Below are positions 35,923 to 45,763 of a stretch of 64,000 bases of DNA, in pieces (the stretch's first letter is position 1; every line of letters starts with the position of its first letter). The position numbers were made by a program, and so were the translations under genes. The stretch comes from Kocuria salsicia (lineage in GTDB: Bacteria > Actinomycetota > Actinomycetes > Actinomycetales > Micrococcaceae), in NCBI RefSeq assembly GCF_007681555.1, contig NZ_VELE01000002.1, forward strand, positions 248,001 through 312,000. Direction: 5' to 3'. The notes under the pieces are model-generated. The model ran no database searches. It worked only from the letters and a program-made list of their open reading frames with translations, and had not been told where the DNA came from.

Positions 35923-37038
35923 TCACAGGACGTCCGTGTCCCCGTTGCGCTTGAGGGAGTCCACCGCGTTCTTCACGCGCTGGGCGTGCTCAGCCGTGGT
36001 GACCAGCAGGGCGTCGGGGGTGTCCACGACCACGATGTCGTCCACCCCGATCAGCGCGATCAGCCGGGCGGTGTCCGAGACGACGATGCCGGAGGACTCG
36101 TCCGCGAGCACCCGCTTGTTGCTGCCCAGGATCGAGACCTGGGAGTCCGTCTGCGGGTCCACCTTGTTCAGCCGGTTGATCGCCGCGAAGTCCCCCACGT
36201 CCTCCCACGTGAAGTCGCCGGGGACCATGGCCACGTCCCCGGCCGCCGCGGCGGGCTCGGCCACCGCGTAGTCGATCGCGGTCTTGGTGAGGGTGGGCCA
36301 CACCTCGTCCACGACGGCGTCGCGCTCGGTGGTCTCCCACGCGTCCGCTATCCGGTCCAGGCCCTTCGCGAGCTCCGGCTCGCTGCGCCGCAGGTAGTCC
36401 AGCATCAGTCCCACGGGCGCGACGAACATCCCCGCGTTCCACGTGTAGCGCCCGCTGGCCACGTACTGCCGGGCGGTCTCCTCGTCCGGCTTCTCCACGA
36501 ACTGCTCGACCGTGAGCGCGTGGGGGGCCTGCTCGAGGCCCAGGGAGCGCCCCGCCTTGATGTAGCCGAACCCGGTGGCAGGGGACGACGGCGTGATGCC
36601 GATCGTCACGATCCGCCCCGTGTCCGCGGCCTGGATGGCCTCGCGCACCACGTCCTGGAAGGCCTGCGCGGGCTCCACCACGTGGTCCGCGGCGAACGAG
36701 CCGATGATCGCGGTGGGGTCCCGCCGCTCGATGAGCGTGCACGCCAGGCCGATCGCCGCGGCGGAGTCCTTGGGGGAGGGCTCGAGCACGAGGTCGGTGG
36801 CGGAGAGCTCCGGGAGCTGCTCCTGCACCGCCCCCGCGTGCGAGCGTCCGGTGACCACCATCAGCGGGCCGGCGGACAGGCCCTCGAGCCGGTCGTAGGT
36901 GGCGCGCAGCAGCGACGAGCCGGAACCGGTGAGGTCCAGCAGGAACTTGGGCGCGTCCGCTCGGGAGAGCGGCCACAGCCGAGAGCCCACCCCGCCCGCG
37001 GGGATGAACGGATGGAATCGTTGCAATGGCGAAGTCAC
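35923..37038 (-). CDS. manC: Mannose-1-phosphate guanylyltransferase
   Basis: 371 aa. Makes GDP-mannose from mannose 1-phosphate and GTP, the donor for mannosylated lipids and glycans. The nucleotidyltransferase signature GGVGSRLWPLSRADAPK lies at residues 15-31, with the metal region SFAADHVVEP, the sugar-binding FVEKPDEETA, and GDFTWEDVGDF near the C-terminus. It lacks the C-terminal isomerase domain of bifunctional enzymes. It is divergent from sdhC; the mannosyltransferase-like GT at 57.6 kb could use its product. Confidence 0.93.
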   Translation of the reverse strand: MTSPLQRFHPFIPAGGVGSRLWPLSRADAPKFLLDLTGSGSSLLRATYDRLEGLSAGPLMVVTGRSHAGAVQEQLPELSATDLVLEPSPKDSAAAIGLACTLIERRDPTAIIGSFAADHVVEPAQAFQDVVREAIQAADTGRIVTIGITPSSPATGFGYIKAGRSLGLEQAPHALTVEQFVEKPDEETARQYVASGRYTWNAGMFVAPVGLMLDYLRRSEPELAKGLDRIADAWETTERDAVVDEVWPTLTKTAIDYAVAEPAAAAGDVAMVPGDFTWEDVGDFAAINRLNKVDPQTDSQVSILGSNKRVLADESSGIVVSDTARLIALIGVDDIVVVDTPDALLVTTAEHAQRVKNAVDSLKRNGDTDVL

Positions 37039-37146
37039 GACCGACAGTGTACGGGCCGCCCCCTCAGCAGCACCGGAACCCGGCTGTGTGACGCCCCGGG
37101 AGGGTGGCCCGGCAGCCAGTCGCGGGAACCCCTGCTCGATCCCGAT

Positions 37147-37160
37147 TCGGACACGTCCGA
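37147..37160. promoter_or_regulatory. Dyad in the manC-sdhC intergenic region
   Basis: TCGGAC-AC-GTCCGA, 6-bp arms, lies 46 bases upstream of the candidate sdh -35 box. The 331-base gap between manC and sdhC holds this dyad, the tentative sdh promoter and a leader of about 125 bases; nothing else is recognised. Confidence 0.35.
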
Positions 37161-37205
37161 GTGCCGTAATTCCCCGTCACGGCGCGGGTCACGCTTGCAG
37201 ACACG

Positions 37206-37237
37206 TTGTCAGTCACCGTGCGCGGGGCTGGTATCTT
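37206..37237 (+). promoter_or_regulatory. Tentative promoter of sdhCDAB
   Basis: TTGTCA (37206-37211) and TATCTT (37232-37237) are the best hexamers in the region, but their 20-base spacing is longer than ideal. The -10-like box stands out in GC-rich sequence. Transcription from here would leave a leader of about 125 bases before sdhC. Confidence 0.35.
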
Positions 37238-37369
37238 TGCTGAGAACTACCGCATCATCCATGACAGAGCCAGCCAGGGCTCCGCCGTCGCCGTGCACGA
37301 GCGCGAGAACGCTGCCGCTTCCACCACTTTCAGTGCGCACGACGACGAGCGACACAGGGAGGACATTCC

Positions 37370-37747
37370 GTGGCGAACTCATCCAGGGGCACCCTTTACC
37401 GCGGCCAGTACGGCATGTGGTCCTGGGTTGCCCACCGAATCACCGGCGTGGCCATCTTCTTCTTCTTGTTGGTCCACGTCCTCGACACCGCCCTCGTGCG
37501 TGTCTCCCCCGAGGCCTACAACGCAGTGATGGCCACGTACAAGAACCCCGTAATGGGTCTGGGCGAGGCGGGCCTTGTGGCCGCCATCGTGTACCACGCC
37601 TTCAACGGCCTGCGCATCATCCTGATCGACTTCTGGAAGGGCGGGACCAAGAACCAGAAGGGCCTGCTCTGGGGCGTCATCGCCCTGTGGGTCATCGTGA
37701 TGATCCCGTTCCTTATCCGTCACCTGTCGCACGTTTTCGGGGGTTGA
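37370..37747 (+). CDS. sdhC: Succinate dehydrogenase cytochrome b subunit
   Basis: 125 aa membrane anchor with three hydrophobic segments. SVAHRITG-type motif is present as WVAHRITGVAIFFFLLVHV, whose His residues serve in heme b and quinone binding. GTG start at 37370 with AGGGAGGAC 7 bases upstream. First gene of sdhCDAB; the stop lies 4 bases before sdhD. Confidence 0.96.
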   Translation: MANSSRGTLYRGQYGMWSWVAHRITGVAIFFFLLVHVLDTALVRVSPEAYNAVMATYKNPVMGLGEAGLVAAIVYHAFNGLRIILIDFWKGGTKNQKGLLWGVIALWVIVMIPFLIRHLSHVFGG

Positions 37748-37751
37748 TACC

Positions 37752-38237
37752 GTGAGCACTCCTCTCAAGACCAAGATCCAGGTCCCTCGCAGCCGGGACC
37801 TCGAGGTCGACGGCGTGAAGTACAACCGCGCCAGCTCCTCCCGCAGCAGCTTCGAGATGTTCGCGTGGCTGTTCATGCGCATGTCCGGCGTCGTGCTCGT
37901 CGTCCTCGTCTTCGGCCACCTCTTTGTCAACCTCATGGTCGGTGAGGGCGTCCACGCCATCGACTTCGGCTTCGTGGGCGGCAAGTGGGCCAACCCGTTC
38001 TGGCAGGTGTGGGACCTCCTGCTGCTGTGGCTCGCCATGCTGCACGGCACCAACGGCATCCGCACGATCATCGACGACTACGCCGGGCGCAGCACCACGC
38101 GCTTCTGGCTCAAGGTGCTGCTCTTCGTGGCCTCCGCGTTCGTGATCCTTCTGGGCACCATGGTGATCTTCACCTTCGAGCCGTGCCCCGCCGGTGCGGA
38201 CCCGTCCCTGCTGGCCTCCTTCTGCCCCGCACAGTGA
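37752..38237 (+). CDS. sdhD: Succinate dehydrogenase hydrophobic membrane anchor subunit
   Basis: 161 aa with three hydrophobic segments after a basic N-terminal tail of about 40 residues. WLAMLHGTNGIRTIIDDY carries the likely heme-ligand histidine and quinone-site residues. GTG start at 37752. The gap to sdhA is 106 bases and contains a strong hairpin, unlike the tight junctions elsewhere in the operon. Confidence 0.95.
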   Translation: MSTPLKTKIQVPRSRDLEVDGVKYNRASSSRSSFEMFAWLFMRMSGVVLVVLVFGHLFVNLMVGEGVHAIDFGFVGGKWANPFWQVWDLLLLWLAMLHGTNGIRTIIDDYAGRSTTRFWLKVLLFVASAFVILLGTMVIFTFEPCPAGADPSLLASFCPAQ

Positions 38238-38241
38238 CCCG

Positions 38242-38277
38242 GTGACCGGTGGCGCCCCTCGCGGGGCCACCGGTCAC
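38242..38277 (+). promoter_or_regulatory. Strong hairpin inside the sdh operon, between sdhD and sdhA
   Basis: Perfect 12-bp arms GTGACCGGTGGC (38242-38253) and GCCACCGGTCAC (38266-38277), loop of 12, begin 5 bases after the sdhD stop and end 66 bases before sdhA. It has the strength of the terminators in this window but lies between genes whose products form one complex. An attenuator or an mRNA processing and stability element is inferred. Confidence 0.7.
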
Positions 38278-38343
38278 GGTCGTCCCGGCCCGGTGCCGGG
38301 CCCCGCACTTCTCACCCTCACCCACGTAGAAAGAACATCTGGT

Positions 38344-40095
38344 ATGCAGGTTCACAAGTACGATGTGGTAATCGTCGGCGCCGGTGGCGCCGGCATGCGT
38401 GCCGCCATTGAGTCCGGTCAGCGAGCGCGCACTGCCGTGCTAACCAAGCTCTACCCCACCCGTTCCCACACGGGTGCCGCTCAGGGCGGCATGTGCGCCG
38501 CCCTCGCCAACGTCGAGGAAGACAACTGGGAGTGGCACACGTTCGACACCGTCAAGGGTGGCGACTACCTGGTGGACCAGGACGCCGCGGAGGTCATGGC
38601 CAAGGAAGCCATCGACGCGGTGCTGGACCTGGAGCACATGGGACTGCCCTTCAACCGTACCCCCGAGGGCAAGATCGACCAGCGCCGTTTCGGCGGGCAC
38701 ACCCGTGACCACGGCAAGTCCCCGGTGCGCCGCGCCTGCTACGCCGCGGACCGCACGGGCCACATGATCCTGCAGACCCTGTACCAGACGTGCATCAAGC
38801 ACAACGTGGAGTTCTACAACGAGTTCTACGTCCTGGACCTGATCATGGTGGACACCCCGGAGGGCCGCCGCCCCGCAGGCGTGGTCTCCTACGAACTCGC
38901 GACCGGCGAGCTGCACGTGTTCCAGGCCAAGTCCGTGGTCTTCGCCTCCGGCGGTGCCGGCAAGGTCTTCAAGACCACCTCCAATGCCCACACCCTCACG
39001 GGTGACGGCATGGCGATCGCGTTCCGCAACGGCCTGCCGCTGGAAGACATGGAGTTCGTGCAGTTCCACCCCACGGGCCTCGCTGGGCTCGGCATCCTCG
39101 TCTCCGAGGCGGCCCGCGGTGAGGGCGGCATCCTGCGCAACGCGGACGGCGAGCGCTTCATGGAGCGCTACGCCCCGACCATCAAGGATCTCGCCCCCCG
39201 GGACATCGTGGCGCGCTCCATGGCCAACGAGGTGCGCGAGGGCCGCGGCTGCGGCCCCAACAAGGACTACGTGCTGCTGGACCTCACGCACCTGGAGCCG
39301 GCGCACATCGACGCCAAGCTGCCGGACATCACGGAGTTCGCCCGCACCTACCTGGGCGTGGAGCCCTACACGGAGCCCGTCCCCGTGTTCCCGACCGCCC
39401 ACTACTGCATGGGCGGGATCCCCACGGACATCAAGGGCGAGGTCTTCCAGGACTCCGAGACCACCGTTCCGGGCCTGTACGCGGCTGGTGAGGTGGCCTG
39501 CGTGTCTGTGCACGGCTCCAACCGCCTGGGCACCAACTCCCTGTTGGACATCAACGTGTTCGGCAAGCGCGCCGGCACCTTCGCTGCCGAGTACGCCCGC
39601 GATGCCGAGTTCCTGCCCGTCCCGGACGACGCCACCAAGCGCACCGAGGCGCTGCTCGACAACGCGCGCAGCCCGCACGGCAACGAGAAGGTGGCCGCGA
39701 TCCGCAAGGACCTGCAGGACACCATGGACCTCAACATGCAGGTGTTCCGCACCGCGGAGACCATCCAGAAGGCCCTGGACGACATCGCGGCCCTCGAGGA
39801 GCGCTACGCCAGCATCTCGATCCAGGACCAGGGCAAGCGCTTCAACCTGGACCTGCTCGAAGCCGTGGAGCTGGGCTTCCTGCTCGAGCTCGCCAAGGTG
39901 ATGTCCGTGGCGGCCCTGCACCGTGACGAGTCCCGCGGCGGCCACTTCCGCGAGGACTTCCCGAACCGGGACGACGAGAACTTCATGGTCCACTCGATGG
40001 TCTACGAGGACCCCTCCTCCCCCACCGCGGGGATCCGGCAGGAGACCAAGCCGGTGATCATGACCCGCTACGAGCCGATGGAGCGTAAGTACTGA
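38344..40095 (+). CDS. sdhA: Succinate dehydrogenase flavoprotein subunit
   Basis: 583 aa. Oxidises succinate to fumarate with covalently bound FAD. DVVIVGAGGAGMRAAIE is the FAD fold, RSHTGAAQGGM holds the flavinylated His, and FHPTGLAGLGIL, the EGRGCGPNKDY active-site Arg region and LDINVFGKRAG are all present. The ATG at 38344 matches the normal N-terminus, though its ribosome site (GAAAGAAC) is only moderate. The stop overlaps the sdhB start by one base (TGATG). Confidence 0.97.
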   Translation: MQVHKYDVVIVGAGGAGMRAAIESGQRARTAVLTKLYPTRSHTGAAQGGMCAALANVEEDNWEWHTFDTVKGGDYLVDQDAAEVMAKEAIDAVLDLEHMGLPFNRTPEGKIDQRRFGGHTRDHGKSPVRRACYAADRTGHMILQTLYQTCIKHNVEFYNEFYVLDLIMVDTPEGRRPAGVVSYELATGELHVFQAKSVVFASGGAGKVFKTTSNAHTLTGDGMAIAFRNGLPLEDMEFVQFHPTGLAGLGILVSEAARGEGGILRNADGERFMERYAPTIKDLAPRDIVARSMANEVREGRGCGPNKDYVLLDLTHLEPAHIDAKLPDITEFARTYLGVEPYTEPVPVFPTAHYCMGGIPTDIKGEVFQDSETTVPGLYAAGEVACVSVHGSNRLGTNSLLDINVFGKRAGTFAAEYARDAEFLPVPDDATKRTEALLDNARSPHGNEKVAAIRKDLQDTMDLNMQVFRTAETIQKALDDIAALEERYASISIQDQGKRFNLDLLEAVELGFLLELAKVMSVAALHRDESRGGHFREDFPNRDDENFMVHSMVYEDPSSPTAGIRQETKPVIMTRYEPMERKY

Positions 40096-40877
40096 TGTCC
40101 ACTGCAGTCACCGAGAACCAGAACAAGGACGCTCAGCAGCCCGCTGCCGAGGGCGAAGAGGCCATCCCCACGTACGACATCGTGCTCAAGGTGCGCCGCT
40201 ACAACCCCGAGTTCGACTCCGAGGCGCACTGGGACGAGTGGCCACTGACCATGTACGGCACGGACCGTGTGCTGGACGCCCTGCACAAGGTCAAGTGGGA
40301 GCTGGACGGCTCGCTGTCCTTCCGCCGCTCGTGCGCGCACGGCGTGTGCGGTTCGGACGCCATGCGCATCAACGGCCGCAACCGTCTCGCGTGCAAGACC
40401 CTGCTCAAGGACCTGGACCTGTCCAAGCCCATCACGGTGGAGCCCATCAAGGGCCTGCCGTGCGAGAAGGACCTGATCGTGGACATGGAGCCGTTCTTCC
40501 AGTCCTACCGCGAGATCATGCCCTTCCTGGTGAACGAGGACCACACTCCCACTGGGGAGCGGTACCAGTCCCAGGAGGACCGTGCGCGCTTCGACGACAC
40601 CACCAAGTGCATCCTGTGCGCGGCGTGCACGTCCTCGTGCCCCGTGTTCTGGACGGACGGCCAGTACTTCGGCCCCGCCGCGATTGTGAACGCGCACCGG
40701 TTCATCTTCGACTCGCGTGACCAGGCGGGTGACATGCGCCTGGAGATCCTCAACGACAAGGAGGGTGTGTGGCGCTGCCGCACCACCTTCAACTGCACCG
40801 AGGCGTGCCCCCGCGGCATCCAGGTGACCAAGGCCATCGCCGAGGTCAAGAAGGCGGTCTTCGCCTCCGCCCTGTGA
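40095..40877 (+). CDS. sdhB: Succinate dehydrogenase iron-sulfur subunit
   Basis: 260 aa. Carries electrons from FAD to quinone through three clusters: [2Fe-2S] in RRSCAHGVCGSDAM plus RLACKT, [4Fe-4S] in CILCAACTSSCPV, and [3Fe-4S] in FNCTEACPRGIQV. A 25-residue N-terminal Gln/Ala/Glu-rich tail is unusual but not disruptive. ATG at 40095 overlaps the sdhA stop. Ends the operon. Confidence 0.97.
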   Translation: MSTAVTENQNKDAQQPAAEGEEAIPTYDIVLKVRRYNPEFDSEAHWDEWPLTMYGTDRVLDALHKVKWELDGSLSFRRSCAHGVCGSDAMRINGRNRLACKTLLKDLDLSKPITVEPIKGLPCEKDLIVDMEPFFQSYREIMPFLVNEDHTPTGERYQSQEDRARFDDTTKCILCAACTSSCPVFWTDGQYFGPAAIVNAHRFIFDSRDQAGDMRLEILNDKEGVWRCRTTFNCTEACPRGIQVTKAIAEVKKAVFASAL

Positions 40878-40895
40878 CGCCCCGCAGTGCCTGAG

Positions 40896-40928
40896 CGGCC
40901 CCGGAACTCCTCGTCGAGTCCGGGGCCG
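40896..40928. terminator. Terminator after sdhB
   Basis: CGGCCCCGGAACT (40896-40908) pairs with AGTCCGGGGCCG (40917-40928) with one bulged A; TTTCACA follows. It lies between convergent sdhB and the YihY-family gene. Confidence 0.8.
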
Positions 40929-41015
40929 TTTCACATCTCGCGCACGACGCCGCCGCCGTCGTGGTGAGCGCGGCTACCGGTCGCGGGGCGTCGCGGCGTT
41001 GCAGATCGCGTTGTC

Positions 41016-42239
41016 CTAGGAGACCGCGTCGTCGTCAGCGGACACCGTGTGGGAACCGGCGCGGACCGCGCTGCTGCCGGCGCTGGGGCTGTCGAAGCGC
41101 ACGGCGGGTTCCATGCCCCTGCCCCGGGCCGCGTTCGGCAGGGAGGCGGCGGCGACGACCGTGACGGCGCGGTCTTCGCGCTCGGGCTGGGCACGCGCCC
41201 CGCGGATGTCCGCCTGCACCACCGCACCGGCGGCGGCCGCGAAGAGCAGGATCTGCCCGTAGAGGTTGAACCACAGCAGCACGCCCACGAGCACGGCGGC
41301 CGAGAGCACGTACGGGTTCTGTCCCACGCGCCCGATGATCTCGCTGCCGCCGTAGCGCAACGCTTGAGAGCCGACGGCACCCACGATCACCGTGACGAGC
41401 AGCGCCCTGCGGTGCAGTGCCAGCTGCGCCACGCCCCGCACGAGCGAGAGGCTCATGAGCACGTCCACGAGCAGGCCCACACCGAAGATGATCGCGGACT
41501 TTCCCCCGCCGTCCAGCAGGGGCTGCACCCGTGTGAGACCGATGCTGCCGAGCCAGCGGATCACACCGTCCACCGCACCGGAGGCGAAGACGCTCACAGT
41601 GGCGGAGGCGAGCAGCAGGACGCCGATCACCACGAGCCACGCGAGGTCCCGGGGCACGGCCGCGAGCGGGACCCCAGGGGCCGGCGGGAGCTCGAACATC
41701 CGGCGGGTGGCAAGGCGCACCCCGGCCACCCAGCGCCACGCGGTGAACAGCAGCACCGCCACGGCCACCGTGGACGCCACAGTGAAGGGCCCCGTGTTCT
41801 CGAGCAGGGTCAGGGGGATCACTCCGCCGCGGCCGTCGCCGGTGTCCAGCAAGCCGGGAATGTTGCGGATCAGCCCCTCCACCAGCGTCTGCTGCAGCGG
41901 CGAGTCGGTTCCCAGGAATGTGGCGAGCCCGGCGAAGAAGATCACGAGCAGGGACGTGGAGGCGAAGAGCAGCTGGTACGCGAGCCCGGCCGCCATGAGC
42001 GGGCCGCCGTGGAACATGTAGTGCGAGACCAGCCGCACGGGGTAGAAGGCCATGAAGCGGGCGAAGAGCCACGCAAAGAAGGCCCCCAGGCGCCGTGGTG
42101 CCGGTGCGTGGCGGGAGGCCAGGTCCCGCCGGACGGCCCGCAGCCTGTGGTGTTCCGCCACCAGGCCAGCCCGGTCCACGAGCGCCGGGACCACCGGGGG
42201 CGGCTCAGGGGCCGTCACGGTGCCCCACCGCTTTCGCAC
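41016..42239 (-). CDS. YihY/BrkB (YhjD-like) family inner membrane protein
   Basis: 407 aa with about six hydrophobic segments, including FHGGPLMAAGLAYQLLFAST and ASTVAVAVLLFTAWRWVAG. The C-terminal 60 residues are charged and disordered. The family was once called ribonuclease BN in error; members are putative membrane transporters or lipid-related proteins (YhjD is linked to LPS transport in E. coli). Here it ends convergent to sdhB. The start is ambiguous: GTG 42239 (used) or GTG 42218, both inside the 3' end of the RNA ligase-like gene, so the two are probably co-expressed. Confidence 0.85.
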   Translation of the reverse strand: MRKRWGTVTAPEPPPVVPALVDRAGLVAEHHRLRAVRRDLASRHAPAPRRLGAFFAWLFARFMAFYPVRLVSHYMFHGGPLMAAGLAYQLLFASTSLLVIFFAGLATFLGTDSPLQQTLVEGLIRNIPGLLDTGDGRGGVIPLTLLENTGPFTVASTVAVAVLLFTAWRWVAGVRLATRRMFELPPAPGVPLAAVPRDLAWLVVIGVLLLASATVSVFASGAVDGVIRWLGSIGLTRVQPLLDGGGKSAIIFGVGLLVDVLMSLSLVRGVAQLALHRRALLVTVIVGAVGSQALRYGGSEIIGRVGQNPYVLSAAVLVGVLLWFNLYGQILLFAAAAGAVVQADIRGARAQPEREDRAVTVVAAASLPNAARGRGMEPAVRFDSPSAGSSAVRAGSHTVSADDDAVS

Positions 42240-42777
42240 CGAAGGGGACCTTGTCGCGGACGTGCCAGGCCCCGTGCTCGTCCGCCTCGTAGAGGTCGAT
42301 GTGGTCCACCATGAACCCCGCGCGGTAGGTGCGCAGCATGGCCTGTGCGCGGTTCAGGTCGTCCTCCGTGGTGCCGTGCGCCAGCGTCACGTGGGGGTGG
42401 AAGTCGAAGGGGGACGCGGAGCGCATCGTGTCCCCGTGGAGCTCGCGGTGCAGCCGGACGCACTCCTCGAAACCGCGCCCGATGCGCAGGTAGACCACGG
42501 GTGTCAGCGGGCGGAACGTGCCGGTGCCGTCGATCTCCACGTGGAAGGGCTCCCACCCGGAGACCACGTCCCGGACGTGGGCCACGAGCTCGTCCCAGTC
42601 CTTGCCGCGGGTGGAGATCATCAGGGTGATGTGGGCGGGAACGGTGCCGGCCTGGGTGTCCCCGAAGGATGCCCGCCAGTCCTGCAGCTCCCTGCCCAGG
42701 GGCTCGGGCAGGCGGATGACCACGCCGGCGTACACCTGCCCGGGTCGCACGGTGGGAGAGATGTGACCCTCGCTCAC
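42205..42777 (-). CDS. 2'-5' RNA ligase family protein (2H phosphoesterase)
   Basis: 190 aa with the two catalytic His-X-Thr/Ser motifs of the 2H superfamily: AHITLMIS at about residue 49 and HPHVTLAHG at about 127. Members open cyclic phosphates or ligate RNA with 2'-5' linkage; the substrate here is unknown. It sits 63 bases downstream of trpS on the same strand, an arrangement common in actinomycetes. Confidence 0.88.
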   Translation of the reverse strand: MSEGHISPTVRPGQVYAGVVIRLPEPLGRELQDWRASFGDTQAGTVPAHITLMISTRGKDWDELVAHVRDVVSGWEPFHVEIDGTGTFRPLTPVVYLRIGRGFEECVRLHRELHGDTMRSASPFDFHPHVTLAHGTTEDDLNRAQAMLRTYRAGFMVDHIDLYEADEHGAWHVRDKVPFGAKAVGHRDGP

Positions 42778-42840
42778 GCGATCCTCCTCAGTTCAGCCGC
42801 GTCCCACAGTATCCCACCGGCGTGATCGCACACACGGTGC

Positions 42841-44052
<1,212 letters not shown>

Positions 44053-44892
44053 TCAGGCCAGGCGGTAGTCGACCACGAGCGGGGCGTGGTCGGAGAAGCG
44101 GGTGTCATAGGAATCGGCGCGGTCCACCACGGCCTCGGCCGCGAGCGCGGCGAGGCCCGGGGTGGCCATCTGGTAGTCGATGCGCCAACCGGCGTCCGTG
44201 TCGAACGCCTTGCCGCGGTAGGACCACCACGTGTACGGACCGGGCACGTCCCCGGCGAGGCTACGGGCCACGTCCACGTAGCCCACGTCCCCGAAGAACC
44301 GGTCGAAGTAGGCGCGCTCCTCGGGCAGGAAGCCCGCGTTCTTGACGTTCCCCTTCCAGTTCTTGATGTCCAGCTCAGTGTGGCCCACGTTGAGGTCCCC
44401 CACCACGAGGGCGTGGTCGCTGCGCTCGGCGAGCTGCGGCAGGCGGGTGAGCATGGCCTCCAGGAAGCGGTACTTGTCCTCCTGCTTGAGGGTGTCCACC
44501 TCGCCGGAGTGCACGTACGCGGAGACCAGCGTGAGGTTCTGTCCGTTGGGCAGCCGGACGTCGTTCTCGATCCAGCGCCCGGAGTCGTCGAAGTACTCCT
44601 CGCCGATGCCCACACGGGACTCCACCGGCAGCAGGGCGCCGTCGAAGGCGTCTCGGCGCGTGGCGATGGCCACCCCGGCGCGGCCCTTGGCCGCGGCCTC
44701 GGTGTGCCGCACGTCCCAGACGTCCTCGTCCAGCAGCTCGCGCGTGATCTTGTCCGGAGCGCGCACCTCCTGCAGGCACAGCAGGTCCACCCCGCGCGGG
44801 GCGAGCCAGTCCGCCATGCCCCTGCGGTACGCCGCGCGGATGCCGTTCACGTTCACCGTGGCAATGCGCACCGTCTGCCCTGAATCCGCCAT
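44053..44892 (-). CDS. xthA: Exodeoxyribonuclease III / AP endonuclease
   Basis: 279 aa Mg-dependent DNA repair nuclease that cuts at abasic sites and trims 3' ends. Catalytic segments of the exo-endo-phosphatase fold: ATVNVNGIRAAYRRG, LCLQEVRAPDK (Glu), VVGDLNVGHTELD (Asp, Asn), WRIDYQMAT and the C-terminal SDHAPLVVDYRLA (Asp-His). The ATG at 44892 is chosen because it begins just before the first strand; the frame is open further upstream without coding signals. Confidence 0.95.
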   Translation of the reverse strand: MADSGQTVRIATVNVNGIRAAYRRGMADWLAPRGVDLLCLQEVRAPDKITRELLDEDVWDVRHTEAAAKGRAGVAIATRRDAFDGALLPVESRVGIGEEYFDDSGRWIENDVRLPNGQNLTLVSAYVHSGEVDTLKQEDKYRFLEAMLTRLPQLAERSDHALVVGDLNVGHTELDIKNWKGNVKNAGFLPEERAYFDRFFGDVGYVDVARSLAGDVPGPYTWWSYRGKAFDTDAGWRIDYQMATPGLAALAAEAVVDRADSYDTRFSDHAPLVVDYRLA

Positions 44893-44951
44893 GTCCGTCC
44901 GTCTCCTCGTGGTTCCTGCGCGTTGGTCGTTCGTACCGGTGGGGGCCGGTC

Positions 44952-45488
44952 TCAGTCCTCCACGGTACCGCTGACCGGCGTGCCGGAGTCCTTGAGACTG
45001 CGCAGCCCGTTGGCGGCGGTCATGTCGATGGTCTCCAGCGCGCGCTGGACGTGCTCGGCGTCCGGGTCCGGCGAGGAGAGCTGCTCCTTGACCACCTTGG
45101 ACTGCACCAGGATCACCTGCATGCCGTGGGCGAGCTTCTCGTCCCGCAGGGACTGCCCAGGGCCGGCGGCCGCAGCGGACGTGGCGGGGGCCCGCCCGTG
45201 CTGCGCGCGCAGCTGCTCCTGCGCCTGACGCATCTGCTCGCGGCCGAATACCGCGGCCTTGTGCACCATCCACAGTGCCCACACGGCGAGCATGAGCCAC
45301 CCGAGCGCGATGCCCGCCAGCACCCAGCCCAGCAGGGAGTTGGAGTGGGCCGCCTGGATGAGGGCCACCGCGAAGATCACCACCAGCACGGCGAGACCGA
45401 TCACCGTTCCCCACAGGGCGGTGCGCCCGGTGCGGGGGCCCTGGGCGGAGGCGGCGGTGTGGGCGTTCGAGGATCCGATCGGCTGCAT
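44952..45488 (-). CDS. Two-span membrane protein of unknown function
   Basis: 178 aa. Two hydrophobic segments (LWGTVIGLAVLVVIFAVALI and WVLAGIALGWLMLAVWALWM, about 25-75) are followed by a charged, probably helical cytoplasmic tail with EQMRQAQEQLRAQHG and VQSKVVKEQLSSPDPDAEH. No family motif recognised. It lies 59 bases upstream of xthA on the same strand and may share its transcript. Confidence 0.75.
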   Translation of the reverse strand: MQPIGSSNAHTAASAQGPRTGRTALWGTVIGLAVLVVIFAVALIQAAHSNSLLGWVLAGIALGWLMLAVWALWMVHKAAVFGREQMRQAQEQLRAQHGRAPATSAAAAGPGQSLRDEKLAHGMQVILVQSKVVKEQLSSPDPDAEHVQRALETIDMTAANGLRSLKDSGTPVSGTVED

Positions 45489-45690
45489 GGGGCCATTGTC
45501 TCAAAACCCGCGGTGCGCGCCGAATTCTGCCCCGCTCTGATCCATGTCCTGCGCCGACTTCCGTCCCGAGTCGGGCGCGAACCCGCAAACACGAGATGTG
45601 GGCCTCGCGGTGCCGGCCGAACGAATGGCATGCCACCGCGGGACCAGCCGTGCGACGTCCTCGTGCCCGGAGGGTTCCCGCACATGACAA

Positions 45691-45728
45691 CGCCGCGGGG
45701 CCCTCGCGGACGAGGCGGCCCCGCGGCG
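45691..45728 (-). terminator. folD terminator
   Basis: Perfect 12-bp arms CGCCGCGGGGCC (45691-45702) and GGCCCCGCGGCG (45717-45728), 35 bases beyond the folD stop. The remainder of the 275-base gap 45489-45763 shows no gene. Confidence 0.8.
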
Positions 45729-45763
45729 TCGGGCACCGGGGTGTGGTGACGGTGTGCTGGTGC

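Noticed and set aside
32762-36271. 1169-codon open frame on the plus strand
   Set aside because: It runs antisense through the ABC ATPase, BMP lipoprotein and amidohydrolase genes. Its product is His/Arg/Gly/Val-rich with no domain, as expected for the complement of GC-rich codons.
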